Shown here piece after piece: positions 47,733 through 59,588 of a stretch of DNA of 64,000 nucleotides (within the stretch, counting starts at the first letter, position 1; each line of letters begins with the position of its first letter). The notes beneath the pieces are model-generated. The model was not told the origin of the DNA and made no database searches. It worked only from the letters and a program-made list of their open reading frames with translations. The stretch lies in assembly GCA_034717695.1 (NCBI GenBank), contig JAYELS010000030.1, positions 108,537 through 172,536 on the forward strand, written 5' to 3'. This DNA comes from NAT127 sp034717695. GTDB taxonomy: Bacteria > Pseudomonadota > Gammaproteobacteria > Pseudomonadales > Porticoccaceae. Both the position numbers and the translations under genes were made by a program.

Positions 47733-49719
47733 TGCGCACCTCCCCGAATCGCGTCAGCAGTTCCTTGCGGGTGAGCCAGTAGACGGTCGGCTCCGGCCGG
47801 GCCGAGGTGCGGGTCTGCTCGGCGGGCGCAAACGCCCAGATCAGGAGACGACAGTACGCGGCGATCAGGCGCTTGCGGGGTCCGTCCGGGAATGGTTCGG
47901 TGACGAAGCCGATCCCCCGGCCGTGCGGCGGCAGCCAGGAGACCGCGTGATAGACCGTCAGGTCCGCGAACCCCGCATCCCGGCGCACCCTGTCCGCGAG
48001 GCAGTGCATGGACTCGAGCATGAGCCGCGCGAAGCGCAACGCCGCGCGCGTAGCGGTTTCCGCTTCAATCTCGGGGAAACGGGCATTGTTGAAATGCAGC
48101 GTGCCGATGTAGTCCCCGGGGGCGAGCCGCGTACCATCGACGAACTCCCTCGCCGGGCCGCGATAGCGGGTGCGTCCAGCGTACAGCACCTCCCCGACGA
48201 GCTGCAACCCATGCCTGCGGTGGTACAGGTCGTCCACCTTGCGGAGAGTGCTTTGGGTGATCTGTCGCACCCAGTCCCTCGGGCTTTCTGCACTGCTTGA
48301 CTGCGGTCGCGTGCTTGCGCGCGCACTCCCGCCAAGCATCATGGCGATCTCGACCACCCGCTGCGCGCTGTCACGGTGGCCGAGCGCCCACGCCCGCGCC
48401 TGCATCGCGGCAAGCTGCTGGCGATCCGTCAGCAGCGCCGCCACCGTCGCGGCCAGATCCTGTACCGGCACCAGTCGGCCTGCGGCGTGCGCCTCCAGGA
48501 AGCGAACGTTGAATCCTTCCTGCCCGCGCAGGCAGTGGGTCGCCACCAGCGGGCGTCCGCACGCCATGGCTTCGGCCACCGTGAGCCCGCCGGGCTTGCC
48601 CACCACCACGTCCGCCGCGCGCATGAGCTGCTCCATGTGTTCGGTCCACCCGTACAGCTGCAGCCGCGAAGAAGCGTTCGCCAGCGCGCTCAAGTGTTCG
48701 AGCGCCGCCTGGTTGCGCCCGGCGGCCACCAGCCAGTGCGCATCCATGCCGCAGGTCGCCATCTGTTTCGCCACCCCGTCCAGACCGAGTCCCAGGCCGC
48801 CGCCGAGAAGCAGAACGACGGCGCACCCCGGATCGAGGCCGAGCGCGCCTCTCGCCTCCTCCTGGGAAGGCGGGTGCCGGAATCCCGGCATGAGCGGAAT
48901 GCCGGTGACGCTGATGCGCGCCTCCTCCACGCCCGCGGCGCCCAGGGCCAATGCCATGTCGTGACTCGCCACGCAGTAGTGGTCGATGCCGGGCTGCACC
49001 CACAGGTCGTGGACGCCGTAGTCGGTGAGCACGCCCACGGCCGGCGCCGCGACGGCGCCGTGCTCCTTCAGGGGCGAGAGCAGCACGGCCGGCCACATCT
49101 CGGTGACCACGATCACATCGGGGCCGAACGCCCGGATGCGCGTCCCGAGCCGACGCGAGAGGCACCGGTAGGCGAAGCCCAGAAGTCCGGATCGCAGCAC
49201 GCTCCCCGGCCAGCCCCACATGTGTCTCTTCAAAGCGCCGAGCAGGGCGAGGAACAACCAGCGGTCGGTTCGGTTGCCCCCGTGACGCAGGTGGGATGCG
49301 TCGCGGGCAAACAGCCTCAGCACCCGCTGCAACGAGGCCGGCACCGCGCCCCCGGCAAGCAACGCGCGCCAGAGGCGCTGATCGAGGTGGTAGACGCGGT
49401 CGTAAAGGTCGGGGTGTTCGCTGACGAGGCGCAGGTAACTCTGCTGTATGACGTCGGCCACGCCCGGATCCATGAGCGACCAAAAATCGAGCGTATGCAC
49501 CCTTGCCTGCGGATCTGCCGCACACCAGGCCTCCTCGATGGCTTTGGCGGCGCGCACATGACCCGAGCCCAGTCCGGTGGTCAGCAGCAGGACCCGGCGT
49601 GCCGTTTCCGACCCCGGCCAAGCCCGTTGGGCATCCGGATCAGGACGAGCTGAGGCGCCCGCCTGTGCCAAGGCCTCGGCATCCGAACGCAAGCATGTGT
49701 CGTATTGAGGTGTGTTCAT
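47722..49719 (-). CDS. MGDG-synthase-type glycosyltransferase fused to a YkoP-like domain
   Basis: 665 residues. The N-terminal part (about 40-210) matches MGDG synthase (LLLTTGLGSGHVRAAKAIEE, DFWSLMDPGVADVIQQSYL), and the middle is a GT28-type donor domain (VVGKPGGLTVAEAMACGRPL). The C-terminal 170 residues (LYHRRHGLQLVGEVLYAGR, GDYIGTLHFNNAR) resemble Bacillus YkoP, encoded next to a YkoN glycosyltransferase there. Likely product: a glycosyl-diacylglycerol. Overlaps the deacetylase gene. Confidence 0.82.
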   Translation of the reverse strand: MNTPQYDTCLRSDAEALAQAGASARPDPDAQRAWPGSETARRVLLLTTGLGSGHVRAAKAIEEAWCAADPQARVHTLDFWSLMDPGVADVIQQSYLRLVSEHPDLYDRVYHLDQRLWRALLAGGAVPASLQRVLRLFARDASHLRHGGNRTDRWLFLALLGALKRHMWGWPGSVLRSGLLGFAYRCLSRRLGTRIRAFGPDVIVVTEMWPAVLLSPLKEHGAVAAPAVGVLTDYGVHDLWVQPGIDHYCVASHDMALALGAAGVEEARISVTGIPLMPGFRHPPSQEEARGALGLDPGCAVVLLLGGGLGLGLDGVAKQMATCGMDAHWLVAAGRNQAALEHLSALANASSRLQLYGWTEHMEQLMRAADVVVGKPGGLTVAEAMACGRPLVATHCLRGQEGFNVRFLEAHAAGRLVPVQDLAATVAALLTDRQQLAAMQARAWALGHRDSAQRVVEIAMMLGGSARASTRPQSSSAESPRDWVRQITQSTLRKVDDLYHRRHGLQLVGEVLYAGRTRYRGPAREFVDGTRLAPGDYIGTLHFNNARFPEIEAETATRAALRFARLMLESMHCLADRVRRDAGFADLTVYHAVSWLPPHGRGIGFVTEPFPDGPRKRLIAAYCRLLIWAFAPAEQTRTSARPEPTVYWLTRKELLTRFGEVRNDP

Positions 49720-49723
49720 GCAG

Positions 49724-50590
49724 TCATGGATTGCAGTAGTCGCAGCGCCCGGGATCGGCGTACGGTGGCTCGGTGCACTCGCGGGTCAAGCGATGCAAGC
49801 ACTGCACGCAACCGTGCACTTCGGCGCGGGTCTCGCGGGTGGGCGCGCCGCAGTCGGCGCAGGGCAGGCCGGCCACGCGCTCGACGAGCCAGAACCCCGG
49901 CGCGCCGCAGGCCGGACACAGCGACAGCAGTTTCTTCACCAGATCTTCGGCCGCGCGGCGGATGTTCTCCATGCGCGTGGGATTGGCGTACGCCCGCAGA
50001 TCGGTCTCCAGGAACACTTGGCCGCTTGCCGATTGCGCTCGCGCCAAGGCGAAGGCCGCCTCGAACTCCGCCCAAGCGGCGATGCCCTTCCTGATGCGCG
50101 GGTCGTTCTCGCCCTCGGGACGCACGACCAAGTGATGCGCGGGAAAATCCGCCTGACGGGCGAAGGCCTCGGCTGCCGCCCACTCCCCGGTCAGCAGGTG
50201 GACGTGGTTCGCGCTGCCCTGGGCACGGCCTGCGATCTCCAGCCCCCGTTCGTCGTCGATGAAGATCAGGAACTCGACGTTCCAGGGAAACATCCCCACC
50301 ATCGGGTCCGGCCCGAAAGAACCTTCGCTGGCGAGCCCGAGCGGGAGACCGGACAGATCCATGCCGATGCGCGCCTTTCTGCGCGCTGCTTCGAGTTGAG
50401 TGCTTGCGCGCGGGATATCGCGGGTGAAGGTGCCGAGCTGGTCGGTGTCGTAGCCGTCCACGCGCTCGACCCGGCAGCCCAGCGCGGGATCGAGCGCCGA
50501 GGCGATCGCGCCTTCCTTGCCGTGCTGGGTGAGCAGCGCGATGCGCCGACCGGCGTAGGTGGATGCGGGATGTTCCGCCCTCGCATCCAT
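49724..50590 (-). CDS. DUF6671-like protein with C-terminal zinc ribbon
   Basis: 288 residues from the ATG at 50590, which overlaps the TerB-like stop. The front half (AGRRIALLTQHGKEGAI, YDTDQLGTFTRDIPR, LASEGSFGPDPMV) matches the pattern of DUF6671. The last 60 residues hold four CxxC-type pairs (CPACG, CADCG, CVQC, CDYC), likely two zinc sites. The function is unknown. It ends 4 bp before the glycosyltransferase gene. Confidence 0.72.
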   Translation of the reverse strand: MDARAEHPASTYAGRRIALLTQHGKEGAIASALDPALGCRVERVDGYDTDQLGTFTRDIPRASTQLEAARRKARIGMDLSGLPLGLASEGSFGPDPMVGMFPWNVEFLIFIDDERGLEIAGRAQGSANHVHLLTGEWAAAEAFARQADFPAHHLVVRPEGENDPRIRKGIAAWAEFEAAFALARAQSASGQVFLETDLRAYANPTRMENIRRAAEDLVKKLLSLCPACGAPGFWLVERVAGLPCADCGAPTRETRAEVHGCVQCLHRLTRECTEPPYADPGRCDYCNP

Positions 50591-51549
50591 CAGCGTCCCC
50601 GCACCAGATTCATCACCTGCCCCATGTCCAGGCTTCGCGCCTGCTGCTGGATCTGGGGCAGGTATTGCGCCTGCATCTGCTTGGCCGGGCCGAGCAGGCC
50701 CTGGAAGGTTTCGCGCAAGAGCGCCGTGCTCATCACCCGCCCGCCGGCGTAGTAGCGCTTGGCCACTTGGCCCAGGGCATAGGTCGTGGCAAAGGAAAAG
50801 GCCATGCCGGTGGCCGCGCCGCCGGCCTTGCCGAAGGTCTTGCCCGCCGCCTTGCCGAGCAGGCCGCCCAGGAGCTTGCGGCCGAACTGCTCCAGGTATT
50901 GTGAAGTCAGACCCACGCCGACAGCGGCAAGGAACTCCTTGATGTGGCCCTGGTCGAGGGCATAGCCGTGGGCCTTGCCGATACCGTGCACCAGCTTGAT
51001 CTGCAAGGGGATGATGGCCATCGACGCCCAGGATTGCGGCAGCAGTTCCAAGGCACCAGCGATCAGCGCGTGATTGAGGATGGACTTGTCCAGTTCGGCG
51101 TCCGGAACGTTCGGCTGCGCCGCGACGACGGCCCCCGCGGCTGCGGGGGCGCTCGGTGTCGCCGCTTCCGAGAGCTCGACCACGGCGTCGGCTTCGCTCT
51201 CGATGCGCTGCGCGCTGTCCGCGTCGAGTCCGAGCCGGTCCTTCAGTCCGGCGAGGAAGGCCCGTTCCGTATCGCTCTCGCGGCCGTCGGCGTTGCACAC
51301 GCACACCGCCATTTCATAGGCCAACTGGCGCAGCTCAGGGCTGTCGAGGGCGGCGACCGCCTGATCCAGACTGGCGCGTTTCAGCAGCACGTCCTGGTAC
51401 AGGCCGGCGAGGTCGGGGGCGCCGGCCTCGCTGGCAAGGGAATCGGCGATGCGGCGGATTGCCTCGCGCTCGCGGTCGTGCTTGGCGCTGTCGGCGAAGG
51501 CGGCGCACAAGGCCAGGGTGAGGATGGCGTGTTGCTGGTCGGGGTGCAT
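50590..51549 (-). CDS. TerB-like protein with DUF697-type C-terminal helices
   Basis: 319 residues. The N-terminal 125 residues form a TerB/tellurite-resistance-like helical domain (AFADSAKHDREREAIRRIAD, CNADGRESDTERAFLAGL). A linker rich in Ala and Pro leads to a glycine-rich hydrophobic C-terminal region (LLGGLLGKAAGKTFGKAGGA) like DUF697/YcjF membrane domains. TerB domains are often calcium or metal associated, fitting the transport genes upstream. Role unknown. Confidence 0.65.
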   Translation of the reverse strand: MHPDQQHAILTLALCAAFADSAKHDREREAIRRIADSLASEAGAPDLAGLYQDVLLKRASLDQAVAALDSPELRQLAYEMAVCVCNADGRESDTERAFLAGLKDRLGLDADSAQRIESEADAVVELSEAATPSAPAAAGAVVAAQPNVPDAELDKSILNHALIAGALELLPQSWASMAIIPLQIKLVHGIGKAHGYALDQGHIKEFLAAVGVGLTSQYLEQFGRKLLGGLLGKAAGKTFGKAGGAATGMAFSFATTYALGQVAKRYYAGGRVMSTALLRETFQGLLGPAKQMQAQYLPQIQQQARSLDMGQVMNLVRGR

Positions 51550-51572
51550 GCGGTGTCCTCGATAGTGTCGGT

Positions 51573-51974
51573 TCAGAAGGCGGGTGGTGCCGCGAGGTGT
51601 GACCATACGTCCAGCAGATTCGCTGCGAGCACGATCCACCAGGCCAGGATGGCGATGCCTGTGGCGGCGGCCGCGATGTCCTTGATGATGCGGATCTTCT
51701 CGTCGTGGCGGGTTTCGACGAAGTCGCACAACGCCTCAATCGCAGTATTGAAGAGTTCCGCCGTCAGAACCACGCCGGTGGCGAGCAGGATGATGGCGGC
51801 GTCCACCCAGGCGTGTAGCCAGAGCGCCAGGCCCAGCACCAGCAGCGACAACACCGCCTTGTAGAGCACGCTGAAGTCGCTCAGCACCGCGTAGCGCAGG
51901 CCGGCGATGACCACGACGAGCTTGTGCAGCGGGTGATAGCCGGGTTCGCCAGTGCCGAGGAACTTGTTTCTCAT
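51573..51974 (-). CDS. dgkA: Diacylglycerol kinase (DgkA)
   Basis: 133 residues with three membrane helices and the catalytic motif ELFNTAIEALCDFVE near residue 73. DgkA phosphorylates diacylglycerol to phosphatidate at the inner membrane. It overlaps the antiporter gene by four bases. With the glycosyltransferase nearby using diacylglycerol, the two would compete for or recycle the same lipid. Confidence 0.93.
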   Translation of the reverse strand: MRNKFLGTGEPGYHPLHKLVVVIAGLRYAVLSDFSVLYKAVLSLLVLGLALWLHAWVDAAIILLATGVVLTAELFNTAIEALCDFVETRHDEKIRIIKDIAAAATGIAILAWWIVLAANLLDVWSHLAAPPAF

Positions 51975-53068
51975 GCGGTTTCATCTCCCGTCGTGGGCAC
52001 GCGCTGGCGCGTCCACAGCACGGCCAGCGTCACCACGGTGATCGGCAGCACGAATCCGAGCATCACGCCGCTGAACGCCGACAGCGCTGCGTGCCCGGTC
52101 GAGGCGAGGATCAGGTAGCTCACGTAGGCGGCGTAGTAGCCGATGAACAGCGCGCCTTCCCAGCGCGCGATCCTGTGACCGGTGGCGAAGATCGGCAGGC
52201 AGGCGAAGGCCACCGCGACCATCACCGGCAGATCCAGGTGCAGCAGCGGGGCCACGACCTCGAGCCCGCCGGGCGTGACCAGCGCGGCGATGCCGCCGAT
52301 CCCCAGCAGGTTGAACAGATTGCTGCCGACCACGTTGCCCACCGCGATGTCGCGTTCGCCGCGCAAGGCGGCCACGATCGAAGTGGCGACTTCGGGCAGG
52401 CTGGTGCCGGCGGCGATGATGGTCAGGCCGATCACCACCTCGCTCACGCCCAGCACCCGCGCGATCGCCACCGCGCCGTCGACCAGCCAGCTGGCGCCGA
52501 GCACCAGCAGCGCCAGGCCGACGGCGATCAGGGTCAGTTGCACCGGCAGCCGGGCGAGCCAGCCGTTATCGGCGGCCCCGAACTCCTGCGCGTACTCGGC
52601 TTCGATGGCCGGGCCTTCCCGGCGCCCCTGGCGGATGGCGAAGACCGTGTAGGCGATGATGCCGGCGAGCAATAGCAGGCCGTCGAATCGACCGATGCGG
52701 CCGTCGAGCGCCATGATCCAGAACAGCAGCGATGTGCCAATCATCAGCGGCACATCCAGCCGCACCAACTGCTGCGACACAGCCAGCGGCAGAATCAACG
52801 CGGCCAGCCCAAGGATGAACAGCACGTTGAAGATGTTACTGCCGACGATGTTGCCGACGGCGATGTCGGACTGGCCGGCCAGTCCGGCCTGCACACCCAC
52901 CGCCAGTTCCGGCGAACTGGTGCCTAACGCGACGACCGTGAGCCCGATGACCAGCGGCGAAATGCCGAAGCGTAGCGCCAGGCGCGAGGCGCCGCGCACC
53001 AGCAACTCGGCGCCGACGATCAGCAGCGCCAGGCCGAGGACGAGAAAGATCATCGCGCCGGGGCCCAT
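51971..53068 (-). CDS. Calcium/sodium antiporter (CaCA family)
   Basis: 365 residues with ten or so helices and two alpha repeats: ALGTSSPELAVGVQAGL near residue 50 and AAGTSLPEVATSIVAAL near 230, each followed by DIAVGN(I/V)VGSN. This is the YrbG-like Na+/Ca2+ exchanger family. It probably expels Ca2+ using the sodium gradient. It lies 79 bp after corA and overlaps dgkA. Confidence 0.92.
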   Translation of the reverse strand: MGPGAMIFLVLGLALLIVGAELLVRGASRLALRFGISPLVIGLTVVALGTSSPELAVGVQAGLAGQSDIAVGNIVGSNIFNVLFILGLAALILPLAVSQQLVRLDVPLMIGTSLLFWIMALDGRIGRFDGLLLLAGIIAYTVFAIRQGRREGPAIEAEYAQEFGAADNGWLARLPVQLTLIAVGLALLVLGASWLVDGAVAIARVLGVSEVVIGLTIIAAGTSLPEVATSIVAALRGERDIAVGNVVGSNLFNLLGIGGIAALVTPGGLEVVAPLLHLDLPVMVAVAFACLPIFATGHRIARWEGALFIGYYAAYVSYLILASTGHAALSAFSGVMLGFVLPITVVTLAVLWTRQRVPTTGDETA

Positions 53069-53147
53069 AGGCGACGTCTCCTCGCGTGCGACGCCCGATC
53101 GTCGGCGGCGCGCGCGTCGACGGTTGGCCGATCGATCGTTGACCGCC

Positions 53148-54088
53148 TCACAGCCATCCCTTGCGTCTGAAATACCAGTATGGAACGACCGCGGCCGTGA
53201 TCATCAGCCCGATCGCCATCGGATAGCCAAGCGGCCAGGATAGCTCGGGCATGTGCTCGAAGTTCATGCCGTAGCTGCTGGCCACCAGGGTCGGTGGCAG
53301 GAAAATCACGGCCAGCACCGAGAATATCTTGATGATCTGATTCTGCTGGATGTTGATGAACCCCTGGGCGGCGTCCATGAGGAAATTCACTTTCTCGAAC
53401 AAGAACGTGCTGTGGGGCAGCAGCGAGTCGATATCGCGCTGCAGCTCGCGCACGCGCTCGGCCTCCGACGCGGCGAGATTCCCGCAGCGCAGCAGGAAAG
53501 TGCAGCCGCGCTGCATGTCCATCAGGCACAGCCGCGCCTTGCCGTTGGCGTCTTCGAACTGCGTCAGCGTCTCAATGGCCTCGTCGAGCTTGGCGCTGGT
53601 GCGGCTTTGCATGAACAGGGCGGTGTTTTCGAGCCCGCCATGAATGTCCTGCAAGCGGTCGGCGACACTGTCGAGCTGCAACTCGAGCAGCGTGATCAGC
53701 ACCGTCGCGGCATCGAGGGCCGCCACGGCGCGGCGGGCGATGCGCTGGCGCAGCAACCGGAACACCGGGACCTCCTGCTCGCGCAGGCTGAGCAGCCGGT
53801 CGCGTCCGAGGGTGAACGCCACCGTCGTGTTGAACAGCCGTTCGGACGACTCCACCAGAAAGAAAGTGTGGATGTGCAGGCCGCCTTCGTCCTTGAAGAA
53901 GCGCGAGCTGGCCTCGATCTCCCGCGCTTCTTCGGCCGTCGGAAGCATCCCGGGAAGCGACTCGACCAGGGCGCGTTCCTCGTCGCTCGGGGCGAGCAGA
54001 TCGAGCCACAAGGTGTGCTGCAGGTCGTGGGGCGCATCCTGCACCGGCACCGAAACCAGGTATCCCTCGCGGACCTCGAAAGCTTTGA

Positions 54089-54092
<4 letters not shown>
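53148..54092 (-). CDS. corA: CorA family Mg2+/Co2+ transporter
   Basis: 314 residues: a large cytoplasmic helical domain and two C-terminal membrane helices, with the pore motif YGMNFEHMPEL near residue 274. CorA channels bring in Mg2+ and sometimes Co2+ or Ni2+. The start overlaps the P-type ATPase stop (ATGA), coupling the two. Confidence 0.94.
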
Positions 54093-56796
<2,704 letters not shown>

Positions 56797-56800
<4 letters not shown>

Positions 56801-57663
56801 TTCGGGATTCCTGGTTCTGTGGGAGGGCTTGGCGTCAACATAGACTTTAATTCTCGAATCTCATCCCTCAGCAACTGCATTTCTGCGTACAGATCCGATT
56901 CGATGTGCTTCCGTGCCTGCTCAATCACCGCGACCGTCTCCTGTTGCTCTTTGTCGCTGAAGGTCTGCATGGCATTGACGATAATGGCGATGAACAGGTT
57001 CAACATGGTGAAGGTCGCCACCAGGATGAAGGGCACGAAGAAGGCCCAGGCATAGGGAAAATTGTCCATCACCGGGCGGGCGATGCCCATCGACCAGCTT
57101 TCCAGTGTCATGATCTGGAAAAGAGTATAAAGAGAGTGGCCCAGGTGGCCGAACCATTCCGGATAGTCAGCGGCGAACAGATGAGTGGCAATCACCGCAA
57201 AGACGTAATAGACAATCATCAGCACCAAAGCTATGGACATCAGCCCCGGAATCGCGCCCAGCAGCGCTCCCACCACCCGCCGCATGGACGGCACCATGGT
57301 CAGCAGCCGCATCACGCGCAATACCCGCAACGCACGCAGCACTGCAAACTGATCAATGGCGGGCAGCAGGGCAATGGCGACGACGGCAAAATCGAATACA
57401 CTCCAAGGATCGCGCCAGAAATCCCGCCGGTGGGCATAAAGGCGTACGCCGATCTCCACCACGAACACCCCTAGGATGGCCCTGTCAAGCGCGACGATCA
57501 GCCCTCCCGCTGTCGCCATTGCGGTGGGCCAGGTTTCCAGCCCCAGCAGCGCCGCATTGATCAGGATCAGGGCGATGATGCCGCGCTGCACACGCGGATG
57601 TTCGATGAAAACTCGCAGTTGGGCGCGCAAACCTGCGAATGCGGAAAGTACAACGGTCTCCAT
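56797..57663 (-). CDS. NavAb-like voltage-gated sodium channel
   Basis: 288 residues, six helices. The S4 has regularly spaced arginines (LRALRVLRVMRLL, about 108-120). The pore filter is TLESWSM near residue 184, identical in motif to NavAb, which indicates Na+ selectivity. A C-terminal coiled coil (about 250-285, IESDLYAEMQLLRDEI) fits tetramer assembly. The start at 57663 overlaps the htpX stop; an in-frame extension upstream lies over htpX and is rejected. Confidence 0.93.
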
Positions 57664-58544
57664 CAGCGCCCCACGGTGGCCTTCAATGCGGCGATGCGCT
57701 CCGCGAGCGGCGGGTGGGTCATGAACAGGCGCTTGATCCCGCGCGCGCCGCCGCCAGCGATGCCGAACGCCGCCAGCTTGTCGGGCAGCGGTTGCGGATG
57801 CAGGCTGTTCAACCGTTCCAGCGCCGCGATCATGGCGCCACGCCCGGCCAGCCTGGCGCCGCCCGCATCGGCGCGGAATTCGCGTTGGCGCGAGAAACTC
57901 ATGACAATAATTGACGCGAGGATACCCAGCACCAGATCGGCGATGATTACAGTTACCCAAAATGCTGGACCGTGACCGTTTTCGGTTTTGAAAATAACCC
58001 GGTCGACCGTATGACCTATCACTCGTGAGAGGAACAGGATGAAAGTGTTCACCACGCCCTGAATCAGGGCCAACGTCACCATGTCGCCATTCGCAGCATG
58101 AGCGACTTCATGGCCCAGTACGGCTTGCGCCTCCTCCCGCGTCATTTGCTGCAGCAAGCCGCTGGAAACGGCAATCAGCGACTTGTTCTTGCTCATGCCA
58201 GTGGCAAAGGCGTTGACATCAGATGCGTCGTAGATGCCGACCTCGGGCATGGCGATTCCCGCTTGTCGAGAGAATTGACGAACAGTCTCCACCAGCCAGG
58301 CTTCGGTCGGGTTCGATGGCACCTCAATCACCCTCACTCCCATGGATCGCTTCGCCATCCACTTGGAGATGGCCAGGGAGATGAAAGAACCGCCAAAGCC
58401 CAGCACTGCGGCGAAGATCAGCAGCCCAGTCAGATTCAGCCCCTGCGCGTTCAGCCAGGGCTCTACCCCCAGCACACGCATACTGATCGAGAGCACCAAC
58501 ACAATGGCCAGGTTGGTGGCGAGAAACAAGACGACACGTTTCAT
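57663..58544 (-). CDS. htpX: Membrane protease HtpX
   Basis: 293 residues with two N-terminal and two central helices. The zinc protease motif GHEVAHAANGD is near residue 144. HtpX degrades misfolded membrane proteins together with FtsH. Here it is cotranscribed with a sodium channel and pumps, so a housekeeping role for that membrane protein set is a reasonable inference. Confidence 0.95.
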   Translation of the reverse strand: MKRVVLFLATNLAIVLVLSISMRVLGVEPWLNAQGLNLTGLLIFAAVLGFGGSFISLAISKWMAKRSMGVRVIEVPSNPTEAWLVETVRQFSRQAGIAMPEVGIYDASDVNAFATGMSKNKSLIAVSSGLLQQMTREEAQAVLGHEVAHAANGDMVTLALIQGVVNTFILFLSRVIGHTVDRVIFKTENGHGPAFWVTVIIADLVLGILASIIVMSFSRQREFRADAGGARLAGRGAMIAALERLNSLHPQPLPDKLAAFGIAGGGARGIKRLFMTHPPLAERIAALKATVGR

Positions 58545-58560
58545 GCGATGTTCCTTGGGA

Positions 58561-59172
58561 TCATTGCCGCGACTGTTGCAGATGGACTTCGATCGCGCCG
58601 CCGGGGTGGCCGATCAAGGCCAAGTCGAAGGACTCACCGTCGCGCTGGAACTGGTGCCGTTCCGCATCGGGCGTGGCGGAGATCACCTTCTGCACGTAGC
58701 CGGCGCCGGCAAAACCCTGCACATAGTGCGCGAGCACCGCGTCGAAATCGGCGCGTCCCGCGTAGTGCACGTCGATCGTTCCGCCATCGCTCGCGTAATG
58801 GCTGCGCACCAGGCCGGGATAACGCGGGACCGGTCCGGGGTCGGCGCCGCTGACGTCGCGCGCCGTCGGTTCGTCACTGAGCCCCGGCACCCAGCGGTCG
58901 ACCTGTTCCTTGACACTTGGCAGCCAGCGCTCGGCCTGCGCCTTCAGATCCGGCGCCACCTGCTCGATCCTCGTTGCGCCCTCGGTGACCGCGCGCTTGC
59001 CCATTTCCGTCGCGGCTGGCGCCTGCGCCCACATCCAAGACAGCAATGCGATACCGGCCCAGACGATCAGGCCGATGATGAGCAAGACGATGCCGCCCAG
59101 TATCAGCCAGGTGCGTGTGCGAATCTTTTGCAAGCTGGAAATTGCCTGCGTCATTAACCCTGGAATGTTCAT
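58561..59172 (-). CDS. Hypothetical membrane-anchored protein
   Basis: 203 residues from the ATG at 59172 (59181 and 59190 are alternatives). One helix (WLILGGIVLLIIGLIVWAGI) near residues 20-45 is followed by a soluble domain with a DVHYAGRADFDAVLAHYV segment. I recognise no family. It lies 17 bp before htpX in the sbt-nav array. Periplasmic or cytoplasmic side is not settled. Confidence 0.7.
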   Translation of the reverse strand: MNIPGLMTQAISSLQKIRTRTWLILGGIVLLIIGLIVWAGIALLSWMWAQAPAATEMGKRAVTEGATRIEQVAPDLKAQAERWLPSVKEQVDRWVPGLSDEPTARDVSGADPGPVPRYPGLVRSHYASDGGTIDVHYAGRADFDAVLAHYVQGFAGAGYVQKVISATPDAERHQFQRDGESFDLALIGHPGGAIEVHLQQSRQ

Positions 59173-59281
59173 TCTATCCATTTCTCCCATATTGGCGGAT
59201 GTTCGCTGCACGTCCCGGCTCACTGTAAACACTCATTGAAGGGGTGTAAAGCGGGCCTCGCGGCGCCTGTCCTCATCTGCA

Positions 59282-59584
59282 TCAGAACTTCTCCGGCCGC
59301 AGTACCGACACGTCGTTGACGAACAGCACCATGCCGTAATCGTCGTAGTAGCGCGCCTGCAGATGCCTTGCGATGGCGTCGGCGACTTCGGCGTCGCACA
59401 GGATTTCGATGCGGATGTTGCTGCTTTCGTCCCAGGCGGCGTCGCGCGGCCCACGGCGGCCCTTGCCACGGGCGTCGGTGATGGTGTAACCCCGTGCTCC
59501 CAAAGCCTCGATCTCCTTGATCAAAATACTTTCTAGGGCGGCCTCGGTGATGATGGTGAGTAGTTTGCGCATCGTGCCGTTCAT
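59282..59584 (-). CDS. sbtB: PII-like signalling protein SbtB
   Basis: 100 residues with a PII-like fold (LLTIITEAALESILIKEIEALG, GYTITDARGKG). Placement 4 bp after sbtA identifies SbtB, which in cyanobacteria binds adenyl nucleotides and regulates SbtA. The protein ends RPEKF and lacks the C-terminal cysteine-pair extension seen in many cyanobacterial SbtB proteins, so that redox loop is absent here. Confidence 0.88.
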   Translation of the reverse strand: MNGTMRKLLTIITEAALESILIKEIEALGARGYTITDARGKGRRGPRDAAWDESSNIRIEILCDAEVADAIARHLQARYYDDYGMVLFVNDVSVLRPEKF

Positions 59585-59588
59585 GAAC

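Noticed and set aside
57664..57960. In-frame upstream extension of the sodium channel gene
   Set aside because: It lies inside htpX, is rich in Arg/Gly and has no channel-like sequence.
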